Numbered from the stretch's first letter, positions 34,035 to 46,044 are shown. The stretch: 64,000 bases of DNA from Symbiodinium sp. CCMP2592 (GCA_905221615.1 CAJNDT010002001.1:861881-925880), one strand, 5' to 3'. Notes: generated from the letters alone by a model not told the origin. Numbers and translations: made by a program.

Positions 34035-35070
34035 TTATATTCCTTACTTAAGGGGTGTTGGGTTCTCTGGGTCCCTCAACTCCTGGAATCTCGGCCCTTC
34101 CCTCGAAGGGCCTGAGGGAGCACTGGGCTCAGGTCGCTTGAAGAGGCCCTCCTGCGGCAAAATTGCAGCGATGCTCAGGGGCCCTTATTTGGGCTTTTCC
34201 CGTTCGGTGTTGAGGTTGCAAAACCGTGGGCCACCCTTTTCAGATCCTATTTCTCCGGGAATTTACTCTCAGGGTCGGGTTTGAAGCATTTTTGCAGCCT
34301 CGGCGCCTGGTCTGGTCAGATCTCGTGGGTTGTGGTTCAGGTTCGGTGTGCTTAGGGTGTTCGGACGTCACAACAGCCGTACTTCGGGATGCTGAAAATC
34401 TGTAGCTGATACCCGTCCGATGCCTGCCGCCTTTCATAAAACGTAGGATGCTTATCACGTTCGGGGCTCTGAGGCCAGAGCTGTGGGCAAAGTAGGCCTG
34501 TCTCTGGGCGACCTTGTTCGGGCACACGAAACGCACTGATCTCTTGCTGCATTCACTCATGCCTGGGACCATGGAGAATCGAGCTGCCAAGTTCTGTAAA
34601 GTTGTTGTCGGCGTTTTGCGTATCCACATCTGTACGTCGAGCGTGCACCGCTCAGGCTACCTATGCGAGCGATCTGAAACACTCCAAGTTCTGTCTGCAC
34701 GGTGTTCCTGGACGGGCCGTCTTAAGCTTCAGTCGGCAGCTCCGATCTGAGGTCTGGACCCAAGTGGAGAGTTTCCACCAAGGGGAGTGCCCACCCTGAA
34801 CGTCAGCCGGACAGTGCAGAGCAAGGCACCGGAACTACCACTCCGACCTAAGCCGGGTATAAAAAGCGCGGACCAAAGTTTCGAAATTGGACTCGGAGGC
34901 TCATGTGTTGCTGCTCCCAGCAAGACGGTTAAATAGTTGGCATCATCAAACAACCAAGCACTCTGAATACCGAAGCCCGAAGACCTAGAACGGCACTCCT
35001 GGAAGATAACCCCGCCCAACCTCACACTTAGCACTCCATGGCCCAAGCGCGGATACAACCCACCCACAAG
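34035..35070. other. no gene resolved; open frames on both strands
   Basis: Minus 34240-34629 is open for 129 codons. Plus 34640-34799 reads TYASDLKHSKFCLHGVPG, which recalls part of exostosin-type glycosyltransferases, but the following conserved part is not seen, so no call is made. Confidence 0.3.
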
Positions 35071-35079
35071 CCCCGGCCT

Positions 35080-35220
35080 TAAACCCGAAACCCCGAAACC
35101 CTGAACCCAAAAATCCTAAATCCCCAAAGCCCTAAACCCCAAGGCTGTAAACCCCAAAACCCCAAACCCCAAAAAACCTTAAACCCCAAAACCCTAAACC
35201 CCAAAGCCCTAAACCCAAAA
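35080..35220. repeat. telomere-like CCCTAAA/CCCCAAA tract
   Basis: Repeats of ACCCCAAAACCCTAAACCCC type, degenerate. Confidence 0.85.
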
Positions 35221-35466
35221 GAGTCGGGACCTGGAGCCCAGGCGGCTGTCCAGGAAACTAAGCCCATCCTGGAACGGCTTCAAAACATCAGAGGGTGGTG
35301 TTTCGGACGTAAGCAGTTGGGGCTCACGATTTATTTGTTCAGTCTATTTTTTGAGAAAAGGGGGAAGAAAGGGTATTTGTGCTTTGGATCTTGCTTGGAA
35401 AGCTTCCGGTGTCGGACTCAGAGGTTCAAGTCAACAAGGAGACCAACGGTCCGAAACCGATGCCTG

Positions 35467-35635
35467 GACTGCCCAGTAACCTAGGAATAAAGAGGGCTCC
35501 TTTATTCAAATTTACAACTTGGTTGAGATTGTTGGTCAATCGAAAATTTAATCTTCTTAAGCTTTTGGTATTGGGTAACATTACAAGGAACCTAGGCCTA
35601 CAAAAGGGGAATAAGGGTACTACTGGGCATCCTAG
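35467..35635. mobile_element. family D palindromic element, copy 3, with a longer interior
   Basis: The ends GACTGCCCAGTAACCTAGGA and TACTGGGCATCCTAG match family D, but about 60 bp of unrelated sequence (around 35509-35572) replaces the usual poly-T stretch, suggesting a nested insertion. Confidence 0.75.
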
Positions 35636-35734
35636 ATGCAGTGTCAATGTTCACAATGGCTGTTCCCTGTTACACTTGCCTGCTCAGCACTACTGAACCC
35701 TAAAGGGCCGGCTATCCGTGCTCGTTTTATCTCG

Positions 35735-35890
35735 TGCACTCATCCTCCTGCTCCTGCTCCTGCGCCTGCTGCTTCTGCTGCTATTGTTACTGTTGCTGCT
35801 ACTGCTAAACCTACTCCTACTGCTACTCCAACTACCAAACTACCACGACTACCAGTACTGCCACTACTACTACCACCACCAGCAGCTGCC
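35735..35890. repeat. CTGCTC/CTACTG triplet tract
   Basis: Degenerate CTNCTN repeat. Leu-, Ala- or Pro/Thr-rich frames are artefacts. Confidence 0.8.
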
Positions 35891-36399
35891 ACCCTTGCAT
35901 CTTTGCACTCATCGTTATTAGAGAGGCTGCAGTGGCATCGACGTGGCCATGATCGCATAAACACTGTATAAGCTAGAGCTTCAAGGAATTTCCGAGCAAT
36001 TGAACCCTCACTGGAGCCTGGGCATTCTACCGTATGCGCGGGATGCAAGTTTTCGTGCAGAAGAGGTCCAACAAACGAGGTTTCATTGAAGCCAGAGGTG
36101 CGGTCAGGAGTCAGAAGTAGAGGAAAATCAATAGAATGACTACAACATAGATTCAGAGTGCCGATATTAGTATCAGTTTTTTAGTCAGTTATTACCAATA
36201 ACTCTTCTTCTTGAAATTGTTAATAAGGATTAACGAACCCACATTCTACCAATTTTCCGAAACAGCAATACAGACCATCTCCGGAGCGAGACTTCCTCAA
36301 GACAGGGGAGCTTGCGATCTGAACACGTCGACCGGTGGAAAGCAGAGAACTACACGGAGCCATCCCACATGTCACAAGATTTCAAGAGCAGCTACTGTA

Positions 36400-36472
36400 A
36401 GGGCCCAAAAAAGTGTACTGTAGGGTGTTGGGGCCCATTGTACTGTAATTCTAACAAGGAACCCCCAAAAAA
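36400..36472. repeat. family E related repeat
   Basis: Contains GGGGCCCATTGTACTGTAAT and AAGGAACCCCCAAAAAATC. Confidence 0.5.
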
Positions 36473-36904
36473 TCTTGTTCGAACCCCAAGCAAACAAAGC
36501 GATCGGGCCTCAGTGGGGCCGAGGGACTCGCTATCCCCATCCCCATACTCCGACTTCTCCGTGCTGGCAGGACGAGACAAAGGCGGAGGCGTTTGGGTTT
36601 TAGTTGTTGTTTTGTGTTGTTTTTTGTCTGTTTTGTTAATTTATGTTTTTTTGCTTCAGGGTTTGGGAATTGGTTTCAGCCTGAAGGAGAGTGTTTGAGG
36701 GTGTGGGCTCCATAGGATGGGCGGTGTGGCTGCAGGGCCCGGAGGTCCCATGCTGTAGGGTGGTTCTCGAAAGACCCCACAACCCCTTAAAAACCCGACT
36801 ACCCCGAAAGGCTATGAACCTACCTTCTCACCTTGAAGCCGCAAAGCCCAGAACTCTGCCGTGGCGCCAGGCTCCCGGCCGGTTCTGCTTAGAAGTTACG
36901 AGTA

Positions 36905-37110
36905 CCCTATCCCCTAAACCCTGAACCCCAAAACCTAAACCCCAAAACCTTCAAACCCAAAACCCTCAACCACTAGACCATAAACCACTAAACCCGAAAC
37001 CCCAAAACCATAAACCACTAAACCCGAAACCCCAAAACCATAAACCACTAAACCCGAAACCCCAAAACCATAAACCACTGAACCCTAAACCCGAAAACCT
37101 CAATCTCCCC
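36905..37110. repeat. telomere-like tract evolving into a 30-bp minisatellite
   Basis: CCCTAAACCC variants lead into about 3.5 copies of a 30-bp unit containing CATAAACCACTAAACCCGAA (about 36975-37080), itself built from telomere-like words. Confidence 0.9.
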
Positions 37111-37194
37111 GGCACCTTGGTACTTGGACCCGTCGGTTCAGCCGCTCCAGCAATGTGGTCACGGCCTGCTCAACCTTTCAAAGATGCCGGACGG

Positions 37195-37335
37195 TTTACG
37201 GATATATAGACACAGAGATAGACAGAGACATAGATGGATAGACATACACACATACTGCATACATACTATCTACTTATCTACCTGTATCTGTCTGCCTTCC
37301 TGTCTGTTTATCTATCTTTACCACTTGTCTATAAA
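37195..37335. repeat. CATA/CTAT microsatellite
   Basis: GACAGAGACATAGATGG and CTATCTACTTATCTACC repeat units. Confidence 0.8.
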
Positions 37336-37369
37336 TAATAATACAACCCTACACTGCACCCCATATTAG

Positions 37370-37602
37370 GATTTCGGGCAGAGAAGAATAAACGGCGGAG
37401 GAGTCGGGGGCTTTGCTTCGATGCCCGCTCCGAGTCTAAGGACCCCGCGCAAGACTTCCACAAGACTTCTGTTTGGAAGGGCTCTGCTATTGATGCTTTG
37501 CTTTTGATCATTACTGGTATTGTCGGCATTCTCATTATTGCTATGGTGCTTTTTCTGGTTCTAACACGACTTTGGAGGTGGACCGTCGGATCCCCGAAAT
37601 GA
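37370..37602 (+). CDS. terminal exon with a C-terminal membrane segment
   Basis: After TATTAG the plus strand is open for 76 codons plus a stop with no ATG needed. A basic stretch FRAEKNKRRRSRG is followed by FDARSESKDPAQDFHKTSVW, then a strongly hydrophobic segment (LLLIITGIVGILIIAMVLFL), then TRLWRW and a stop. The layout suggests a single-pass membrane protein with a very short tail. The hydrophobic part is not a simple repeat. Upstream exons are not identified and no family was recognised. Confidence 0.5.
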
Positions 37603-38193
37603 TGTCAAGCATGTCGTGGGTCAGGGAGATATTTCCCAAAGGACACAGTGCAAAAGGCAGCTATTCTTCAATTTGGGGCTAACCTCGGACTGGCTGCCTG
37701 CGGCTGGGTCGGTTGAGGGCTCGTGTTGGGGATTTTGAAGGATACAGATGTCCATAGGTCCAGCGACGAACTTGCTGGAGTCAGAGGGACTGCAAACTCA
37801 CAAGCCTTACGGCAACTGCGATGTTTGTCGTCAGGGCATCTCGCATGGTGCTACACATACCAGTAAGCTACACAAGGCTCAGCACTTCGCGTTTGGCACC
37901 GGCCCCAAACGATGGAGTGCCAGTAAAGGTCGAACGGAGGAACGACCAGTACTCGGGCCAGGACCCGCAGCTGACGGCACAAGTGGTAACAGGCTTGTGA
38001 GATCTATATCTATCCACCTGGGGGATTTCCAAGCAACTCCAAATCCGAAAAGAGATTCTTCACCATCCCGATAAGACGACCCCTGCAGAAAGGATATAAG
38101 GAAAAACACCTGTGTCCCGGCTTGCACCCAACAAGAAACACCGGCGAAAACACACGTACATCAAACAGCAACCCTCTCATCTGCCCTATTAAT

Positions 38194-38275
38194 GGGTGGT
38201 TGTCTTCCTTATTATAATACGGCACCTACTATTTAGGGTGCCCAAAAATGGACCTTAATTTTGACAACTACCCCC
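38194..38275. mobile_element. family C palindromic element, left arm shortened
   Basis: GGGTGGTTGTC is followed directly by core sequence. The right arm TTAATTTTGACAACTACCCCC is intact. Flanks are TAAT and CAAT. Confidence 0.75.
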
Positions 38276-38332
38276 AATGTTTACATACTCCAAAGCCCAC
38301 ACCCCTCAGCCTCGACAGGACTCCCACCCCCC

Positions 38333-38498
38333 GCTTGGAGGGTCGGGAGACTTAGTAACTATAAGGGGTTCCTTAAGGGGACTTAGTAACTGGTATTTTT
38401 TAGGGAGTTATTGGTACCATAACCCCTATTAAGGCCCCTTTTAAGGTACTTATAAGTCTACTTACTAACTACTTACCAAGTCCCCCGACCCCCCAAGC
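38333..38498. mobile_element. family F palindromic element, copy 1
   Basis: GCTTGGAGGGTCGGGAGACT pairs with CAAGTCCCCCGACCCCCCAAGC. Inside are GACTTAGTAACT repeats. Confidence 0.85.
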
Positions 38499-38598
38499 GT
38501 GCAGAAAAAAGGGAGCTGGTGCCGGGCCTCGCTCTGGCGAGCTTTGAACTGATCGAAGGACGCTTGCACATCCCGGTAATCCTGCAGCTCCTGCTTGG

Positions 38599-38681
38599 AA
38601 GTTATAAGTAGAGTTGTAAGTAGGGTCACTATACTTTTGACCCATATTAACGGACTTATAACCCTACTTATAACTACCCAT
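38599..38681. mobile_element. small palindromic element (family K)
   Basis: AGTTATAAGTAGAGTTGTAA pairs with ACCCTACTTATAACTACC. It lies 100 bp from the family F copy and shares the word ACTTATAA with it. Confidence 0.65.
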
Positions 38682-38689
38682 GAACCTCC

Positions 38690-40325
38690 AGGTGAGACGT
38701 TTTGAGGCGTTTGTTGCGGTTTCGGGTCCAGGGCTCCGAGCTACTAGAGCTGCTACTGAGCTCGAGACTCTTACTGGGTACAGAGCTGTCCGGGTGTGGG
38801 GCTTGAGACGGTTTGAACTGGGCACAGGAAACTTGATTTTATAGCCTAGAATTTAAGGGTTTTCTACGCATGTCTGGACACCTGAAGCTTTTTGGGAGAC
38901 TTTTCAACACCGAGCTCTAAAGCGCGGCGAGCTCAGAATCAAACTGAGTTGGTCGAACGAAGCCTCGGATGTATGCTGTGAAGTGGGAGCAGGCAGCAGA
39001 TGGTGCAGATTTGAAGATGCTGACTGCAAGCTCTCAATCAGGCCAGCTCAGGATCGGATGTGAAACACGTGATGCAGGGAAAGATCGATAACTGCCGGTC
39101 CAAAGCTTCTCGGTCGAGGGTGCTTACAGAAAACGATCCTGCTACGTCGGAGCTGTATCGGATGTAATCACAGGCGACGGCACCCGAAGCCCTAGCTGCG
39201 CCGAAAACAGCCTGAAAATCAGACATCGCTCACGACAACGTTGAACTAATGATGCTGTACAAGCTCCTCAAGTCTCAAGCACGTCCAAGCCTCGAAATCT
39301 TCAGCCGTTGGTTCGGGTCGCAGGTTTAGCTCAACCCTACACACCGAAAGCCACCCTAAACCTGATCTCCTGCTCGGAAAGCCCTGGCTGCCTGACGCCA
39401 AGCAGGCCGCCAGCCTCTGCACATGGCATTTCGAGTCCCGCCAAACGCATACTAGAAAGCGCTAGCACCCAAAACGTTTCCAAAGTTGCAGGCTTGTGGA
39501 CGTTAGGGGTCTGAAACAGAAAGTGCAGAAGAATGTGGGTCGCAGTTGATGCTTGTAAATTATGAAGGAACTATGAAGCCACGTAGCACAATTTAGAAGT
39601 CCTGGGTTACCCTCCCATCACTTTTGAAGCTACAAAATTGAGCTTCACACCATGCGAATGAAACCATTGACAGTGGGCCTGATGCGATTGGAACTAGCAT
39701 GATGATTGCATCGCACCATCGACTTTCAGAGTGATGCAGCTGAAACTAAACCATGATATGGCTTGGGTAGCAGCCGGACGAAAAGCTTCTAGTTGTTTAA
39801 TTGTGGGGTAGTGTCTAATGTTGTGAACACTCTTGGTTCGCGATAAATGCTGTTGTCACCATCGCTACCTTGCTGTGGCTGCTAGTCTGGCTACAACCCA
39901 TATTCGTGGGAAGATATCATTGCACGAATCGTGTCTTTGTCATGGCTGCATTCACCGCTGCATCAAGCCAGACGCATCTTCTTCATTAACCTTGTACTTG
40001 TCATGCTGGCATGGCAGTTCCAAAGCAGGGAGCCACCTCGATGTTGTCTGACATCTGCAGCGGAATCGTGTTAAAATTCGCAGGGCCTGGGCAGCACCCG
40101 CAATCAGTTCAGTTTGGTTGGGGGGTCGCTCCAGCACATAAACATGAGACAGGATACAAGGGAGGCCAAAGAAGCACCATGGCGCTCGTCATTTGCTGAG
40201 ATGGGAATGCGAAAGGCTTCATGCGAAAACGTCACAATAGCGAGTGCTACCAGCTCTGCGAACAACTCACCGGCTTGTTATCTAGATTCTAGATCTGCAA
40301 ACAAGTTTATGTTCGACTTCACCGT
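38690..40325. other. no gene resolved; one candidate membrane-segment frame
   Basis: The plus strand at about 39835-39980 reads INAVVTIATLLWLLVWLQPI then FVGRYH to a TAA, another short frame with one hydrophobic segment. Other open frames are unremarkable. Confidence 0.35.
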
Positions 40326-40593
40326 ACAGTAATCACAAGAACCCCGAACCCCGAATTCACGTGAAGGGTTCCGGGCTGGTTGGAGGGGAGTCGTCCTCGC
40401 GGTCAGCGATGCAGAAGATCTGCGGACCCCTGCAATGCAGCCGTGGTCCGTATTTACGGAGCAGGACTCGAACTCCACAGCCACATGTGCCTACGCGATG
40501 GCTCTCTGCGGAGGCTACTCAGCGGCTACTCACTACCCCCAAGAGCCGGGATCCCAAACAAATCCAGGCGAAGGCCACTTCTAGTGATCAAGC
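40326..40593 (+). CDS. candidate exon of an unrecognised gene
   Basis: Plus-strand open stretch of about 87 codons ending at TAG, including VVLAVSDAEDLRTPAMQPWS and ALCGGYSAATHYPQEPG. Codon use is GC-rich at third positions. No splice sites firmly set. Confidence 0.4.
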
Positions 40594-42211
40594 GCATCCG
40601 TACACCACAGTACTGTGTCGACAAGTAATGGTGTGTTTCTCAGGACCTTATATGCCTGAAGACAAGTACACAGCAATGGGACGATAGTCGACGAACGCCA
40701 CAACCACAGAACTACCAGCCATAACAGCAGCAAGCAGAACAGAACCCTACCACCACCACCACCACCGCCGGAACTCCAGGAGCCGCACCCCGATCCGATG
40801 TTGTCTGGCGACCCCTGCAGTCATGGAAGCTTTAAGGGGCTTTGGGTTCCGGTACCCGGCTACGTTCGGGGCTTTGGGGTGTCCACATGAGGCCACTGGG
40901 TACCAACTCAAATGGCTTGAGTACATGTGAGCTTGGCGGTTTGCTAACTACCTTTAGTGGAACACAAGAAAACAAACGAAGCGATAGGACTGGACTTACA
41001 AGACCTACGAACAATCGTCAACGTCTGTTCTTTGATCCGTTCTCCGTCTGCTACCACTGTCACCACCAGCAAGCACCAACAAAAACGACCTGTTCATGGT
41101 TGCTGAGTTGCTGTAGTTGACAAACGTAAGAACAGGACAACCGGCCGACATGCATTCGCGAAATCTGAAGATCCAGATTCCTCGAGAAGTAAACGACAGC
41201 AAACCTCCCAGCTCTGAAGCCCACCGCCCTGTTCAAGACTTTCGCTCGAAACCCACCGGAACAGTTCGTCAACCTGAACAGTCGAAAGCTACTGAGAATC
41301 TGAGGCCGCAGCCACCGGGGCCATGCTAGAAGTTTCAAGGCGCAGGATGCCATCCTTCCCTGCCCGTACGCTTTTGAAGACTCTTGGGCCCTTTCTTTGG
41401 CTACTTACTAAGTCCCATGATCCTTCAAGTAGGGCGCTCAGACGAAGGGTTCCATGAGTTAAAGCCCTGGGGGTTCAGGCACCAAGAAGTTTGACATCTT
41501 ACGAAACCCTAAACCCTGAACCGGAAGTTCAGGGAAGAGGGTTCGAGGCGGCTGGGATCAGTTCGGAAGGCAGGCGATTGTTTCAACGTGACTCCCACCA
41601 CATGTAGGCTGATCAAATTCCTTCTGGTTTGGAGCCTTTGTAATTTTGATCAGCCCCCCTGTGATAGCATGCCGTGTTGGAGGTTGTACCAGGGAGTTGA
41701 CCGTCAGTTTTATGGTCACGGTTCTGCTTATGGTCACTCTAGTCATAGTGCTCGAAGACCGTCTTTTTCAGCTCTGGCCACGAAGCTTTGCGGACATTGA
41801 GCTCCAGTGCTTTGCTGCCGGGAGATTGGAGACGCTAACAATGGCTGAGGCCCTTCACTTGCCGACAATGCTCTGCACTATCTTGGGGTGCTCTTTGCCT
41901 ATCTTGTCTGTATGACGCCAAGCATCATGGCATGGCACGCCAAGCTGAGATTTGGACACACTACATTACATGCCTGTGCAGCCTGTGCATCGATGGCAGG
42001 CGGAGGACACGTGCTGTTTCCGCACGATTGTGAAACATGGCACCGACATGACTTTCTGCTCAGCGCCATGTAGAGGGGAGATGCTGTACATGACTGGCTC
42101 GGGGAGAAACATTTTCGCCCAAGCACACCCAAAATCCCGGCAGGCAAGAGCAACACCAGGTCACGGCGAGAAGCAAGATGGCCTACATAAAGGATCTGTG
42201 AGCATGGGCAG

Positions 42212-42402
42212 AATATAAGGGCCTTAATAATTGGAATAGGGTTCCTTTTAAAGGGATCCATAAAAAGGGTTACTATAAGGGTACTGTTTCTAGGGGCCTT
42301 AATACTTGGAATAGGGTCTTGGGGCCCACTAGACTATACTCATAGTGAGGGACCCCCGAAAGAGTATGGGTAATTATTTAGGAAGTACCATTTTTGGCTG
42401 CA
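42212..42402. repeat. family E related palindromic repeat
   Basis: AAGGGCCTTAATAATTGGAA and GGTTCCTTTTAAAGGGATCC match the array at 1-600. TAGGGGCCTTAATACTTGG follows. Confidence 0.7.
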
Positions 42403-42744
42403 TCCTTAAAGGACCCATTTACAAAGCCTCTAGGACTCCATGCCTACTCCAAAACCTGAGACTAAACGAGCGTCTCGGTGAGCTCCTTTACACTGCAAAC
42501 TTCTGGTAATCCCTACAAGTTTCGGGGTCCTTGGGTGCACGAGGAACTGCACCTGAATATCCTAGAGTATCGCGTGCTGGGGGCGGGGGTCGAGAGCAGA
42601 GACCCGGCAGCACCAACATGCATGGCACAGTTCATCGTTGACTAGATACAGTATATGTACCTTGTACATTTAAACTCATGTCGCAATCCACGCCAGAACC
42701 ATTCTCTTTCCTCCAAAATTCCCTCCTATGAAAACGGGTAGCCA

Positions 42745-42915
42745 CACCTTAAACCCTACGGAACCACTCAACCCACTAAATCTTGCACCCTGAAACCAAC
42801 AAAACCCTCAAGCCCAACCTAAACCCTGCGGAACCCCTAAACCCACTAAACCTAAGACACCCTACAACCCTATGTAAAACTTTGAAACCCTAGACCCCAA
42901 CCGAAACCCTAGGGA
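42745..42915. repeat. telomere-like CCCTAAA tract, degenerate
   Basis: AACCCTACGGAACCACT and AACCCTGCGGAACCCCTAA type units. Confidence 0.75.
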
Positions 42916-43953
42916 ACCTAAACTTGGAAGCCCGAGGTCAGGCTCACAGAAACTGGTTCGTTGGCGTCTCCAGCGTGCGCAAGGACGTCGAGGGGGAGTC
43001 TGCAGGGGGCTTTAAGGCTCCATGGCTTCAATATGGCTACGGTGTGGACTGGGGTCCAGGACCTTGGAATTCAATAGGTTGCGAGGCCGTCAGAGCTTCC
43101 TTCCAACGCCGTTCCATCTTCCGGATACCCGACGCTCCAACCCCAAGCAGTATCAGTATGTTCCCTCATGTTTGCTCTGTTTCGAACGGTTAAAGACAAT
43201 GACGGAGTTACGACAACGGTGCTGTGCCCGACCTCAAGAAGTCTAAACTCGTCTAAGGCGGAAGGCTTCGAGAAGTGCCGCGCGGTTTTCGACTTTGCGG
43301 GTCGCTCTTATGGCACATCTACACAGCTGCGCTGCATTGCCAGCAAGAAGATATAATGTACTGTTGCACTGAGAATGAGAGAGCAGAGAACAACCAAGCC
43401 ATGCCCCGCATGCAGACCAAGAAGCGTATCCGCTCCCAAACCATGGAATGTGGTGAGTAGTCCTTGGCTGTTGAAATGAATCGAAAACGTCAAGCAATCC
43501 CGTCAGTGCGACATTCATGAACGATCACGCTGCAAGGTTGGCGATTGGCAAATTACTAAAAGCCGGGGTGATGAAGGACGCAAGCAAACCGCCAACCCGT
43601 GGCCCCAATGGCAATGCTATTTACGAGCCTATGCGATCCTGAATGATGTGTCGGCTCGATCTGCCACCAGCAGCCTCTATACCCACCTGGTTGCATCCGG
43701 CTTGCGGGCGGCGACCGCTCGGCGGCAGCTGTAACGTGGTTCGCACCATGGAGACCTTCCAGCCAACTGCATAGCATGCTCCAGCCAAGCATCACAAGGT
43801 CGGAAATTCAACTCCAAATGAATACCACAATGCTGAGATGAAACTACTATGTTTAATTACTCGTCAGCGTCCCAGAAAAACAACTCACGCATTGACTGAA
43901 GCAAAGTGACTGTTGGGCCTCGCCCTCGAATCCCTCAACTTAGCACAGACACT

Positions 43954-44139
43954 TTACAGAAACAAGACAAGCCAGGGCTGCCTTGAGTCCATCGACCCTG
44001 TAAGAAAACTAAAAAGAAAGTCACGACGTCTCCCGAACTCTCCGGGGCCACCTCGCTCCAGTTTCAGCTGCGCGCGCTGGAGGCGCAACCCGGCCGCGGA
44101 CTCGAGCGTCCCGCTCGCTCGGCGCAGCGTCTTCGCGGC
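43954..44139 (-). CDS. last two exons of a coiled-coil-like protein
   Basis: Exon 44052-44139 (after CCCACAAACAG) reads AAKTLRRASGTLESAAGLRL then QRAQLKLER. Intron 43998-44051 is 54 bp, GT...CAG, with pyrimidine-rich TTTAGTTTTCTTACAG. Exon 43954-43997 adds GSMDSRQPWLVLFL and TAA. Phase 1 on both sides; third positions almost all G or C in the first exon. Probably helical. No family recognised; upstream exons are unknown. This is one of the few introns here without an element. Confidence 0.6.
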   Translation of the reverse strand, partial: AAKTLRRASGTLESAAGLRLQRAQLKLERGGPGEFGRRRDFLFSFLTGSMDSRQPWLVLFL

Positions 44140-44234
44140 CTGTTTGTGGGAAGTCTGGTTCCCCAGAGGTTGGAATTGTGACTCCCAGAGTGTTAGCAAA
44201 CTGGCATTTCATTGAATAATTATTTTTAGACTAA

Positions 44235-44430
44235 TGTTACGGTTTTGATATGATGTCAAGGATCCTTCCGGTTACGATTATGATACGATTTTGACATGGT
44301 TTACGATTTGGATACGGTTTGGATACGGTTTGGATACGGTTTGGATACGATTTTGATACGATTTTGATACGATGTTGATACGATTTCGTTACGATTTTGA
44401 TACGATTTCAATACGATTTCGATACGTCTC
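44235..44430. repeat. minisatellite of GATACGATTT units
   Basis: About fifteen degenerate copies of GATACGATTTT, GATACGGTTTG and similar, each about 11 bp. A short inverse (CCGTATCAAAATCGTAA) lies at 44531-44550. Confidence 0.9.
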
Positions 44431-44682
44431 CAGCCTTCCCAAGGACTGGTTTTGATGTGTTTGCTAGGTTTTTGATATGGTGTTAAGACTTGCAGCCGAG
44501 CTGCCTTCCGAGCCGTGAAATCGTAACCAGAACCGTATCAAAATCGTAAACGGGAAAACCCCCTAAATCATAAGAAAACCATAAGATAATCATAAAAATA
44601 ATTCCCGGCGCATACCCTTAGTTTGCTATGTGTGGTAGTCACAAGGTTGGAAGGGCTCAAGGCTCAAAAGAGGATGTCAATG

Positions 44683-45030
44683 TCAGGGAGAGCTGGAGGT
44701 CTTCCCATATGTGCACAGCATGTTCTCGCACTTATCAACACTCTTCCTGAGCGGTGCTGCATTTCCCTTTGCAAGCATGCGGTGTCTTGATGGACGTCCC
44801 GTCTCGTTTGCCTCACAGAAGCTGCACGGACTGCGAGATAGGCAGAGTGTGTGAGAGAAACCCGAAGCCCTAGAATCTAGACTACAGGGGAGGACTTTAG
44901 CTGCTGAGAGAGAGGGGGAAGACCGCGCTTGCAAACAGAACTGGGAATCGCAACTTTCACTCCTCAGATCCACTGCCAAACACTTGAGGGCCAAATACCT
45001 CGTAGGCTTCGTAGGCCCGTTCGAAGTCAC
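44683..45030 (-). CDS. hypothetical open frame, Cys/Ser-rich
   Basis: 115 codons on the minus strand ending at TGA. The part after CTATCTCGCAG (CSFCEANETGRPSRHRMLAK and MLCTYGKTSSSP) could be a terminal exon. No family recognised. Confidence 0.35.
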   Translation of the reverse strand: MTSNGPTKPTRYLALKCLAVDLRSESCDSQFCLQARSSPSLSAAKVLPCSLDSRASGFSHTLCLSRSPCSFCEANETGRPSRHRMLAKGNAAPLRKSVDKCENMLCTYGKTSSSP

Positions 45031-45489
45031 CCAGCCTTTGTTGTCAGAGTAATGGACGGCAGAGCCGGCAGGCCCCGCTTGGCTTAGCGTTTTTGGGGGG
45101 TTAGGGCTTAGGAGGGCCGGTCTCCTTCACGGAACGTAGTATCTGGGAAAATAGGTAAGGCAACTATAGCTATACAGCTTATGGGGCTTCGGGTGTTTTA
45201 AGGTGGGCTTTGGAACCGGGCCAGTCCCAATCCTGCTCGACGGTGAAAGTAACAAACAACGAGATCATGAGCACATGGGAGCTCATCGGTAAAGACAAAA
45301 CAAAGGAGCACATACATACATGCAACGCCACACTAGTGTGGTGCAGCGGGTTACCTTTCCTCACACCGCATTACATTAACGTATGTGCGGAGCCTCTGAC
45401 CAGCTTTCCAAGAGGGTCCATGCACACTACTATTATGGAAATAGGTTCCCAAGACATTGTCTTTTGGGACCTGATAATAAATTTGTGGT

Positions 45490-45575
45490 AGTCATTAATA
45501 TGGACCCTCTGGGTCTCGATCTCAGTAGTAACCCTTATAGTAACTCCATATAGACCCCTTCGAAAGGTAATGGCT
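45490..45575. repeat. family E related fragment
   Basis: GTAGTAACCCTTATAGTAAC and TAGACCCCTTCGAAAGG correspond to the inverted arm at 480-600. Confidence 0.55.
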
Positions 45576-45835
45576 GAGCCCCCTATATTTGCCTCTGACC
45601 ACCTTTCGATCTCAGCCGCTGCTCCAGCGCGAAGCCCATGTTCCACAGCAGCACGGCACCTGTCAGAGTCAGAAGCTCTGAAGATCGCCTTCTTCAGGAA
45701 TTCGGGGGTTTAGGCATTGAGATTTGGGGTTTGAGAACTCCGGGATATAGGGCTTGAGAAATCCACAGGGTTCAGGAGCTGGGTAAGTTCTCATTCACAA
45801 ATGCTCACGTAAAGAGTAGCCACAGCAGGTATTGA

Positions 45836-46033
45836 TTAGGTTAAAAAAGTGGAATCTCTAGGCCACTCTCGGCCACTTACACCATCGAGCTGTGGCTTCG
45901 ATTGATGTATACTGTCACGGGTACAACCTTTCACGCCACCTGGGACAACATCAGAATTCCGACATCCTGAGCGTCTAAGCAACTCTGTTTGCCTGAAAGC
46001 ATCCTCTGCACCCACACCTGTCGCTATCTGTCG
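45836..46033 (-). CDS. candidate exon next to a telomere-like tract
   Basis: Minus-strand frame reading MARQIATGVGAEDAFRQTEL, LRRSGCRNSDVVPGGVKG and ending STFLT at TAA. Coding-like composition. A TTTAGGG tract (46045-46082) abuts its upstream end. No family recognised. Confidence 0.4.
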   Translation of the reverse strand, partial: RQIATGVGAEDAFRQTELLRRSGCRNSDVVPGGVKGCTRDSIHQSKPQLDGVSGREWPRDSTFLT

Positions 46034-46044
46034 TGCCATTCGCC

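Noticed and set aside
34640-34799. Possible exostosin-like glycosyltransferase fragment (SKFCLH on the plus strand)
   Set aside because: Only a short resemblance; the expected following motif is absent and no splice partner was found.
40440-40485. tRNA-like T-arm (CTCGAACTCC and its reverse)
   Set aside because: The surrounding bases do not form acceptor, D and anticodon arms.
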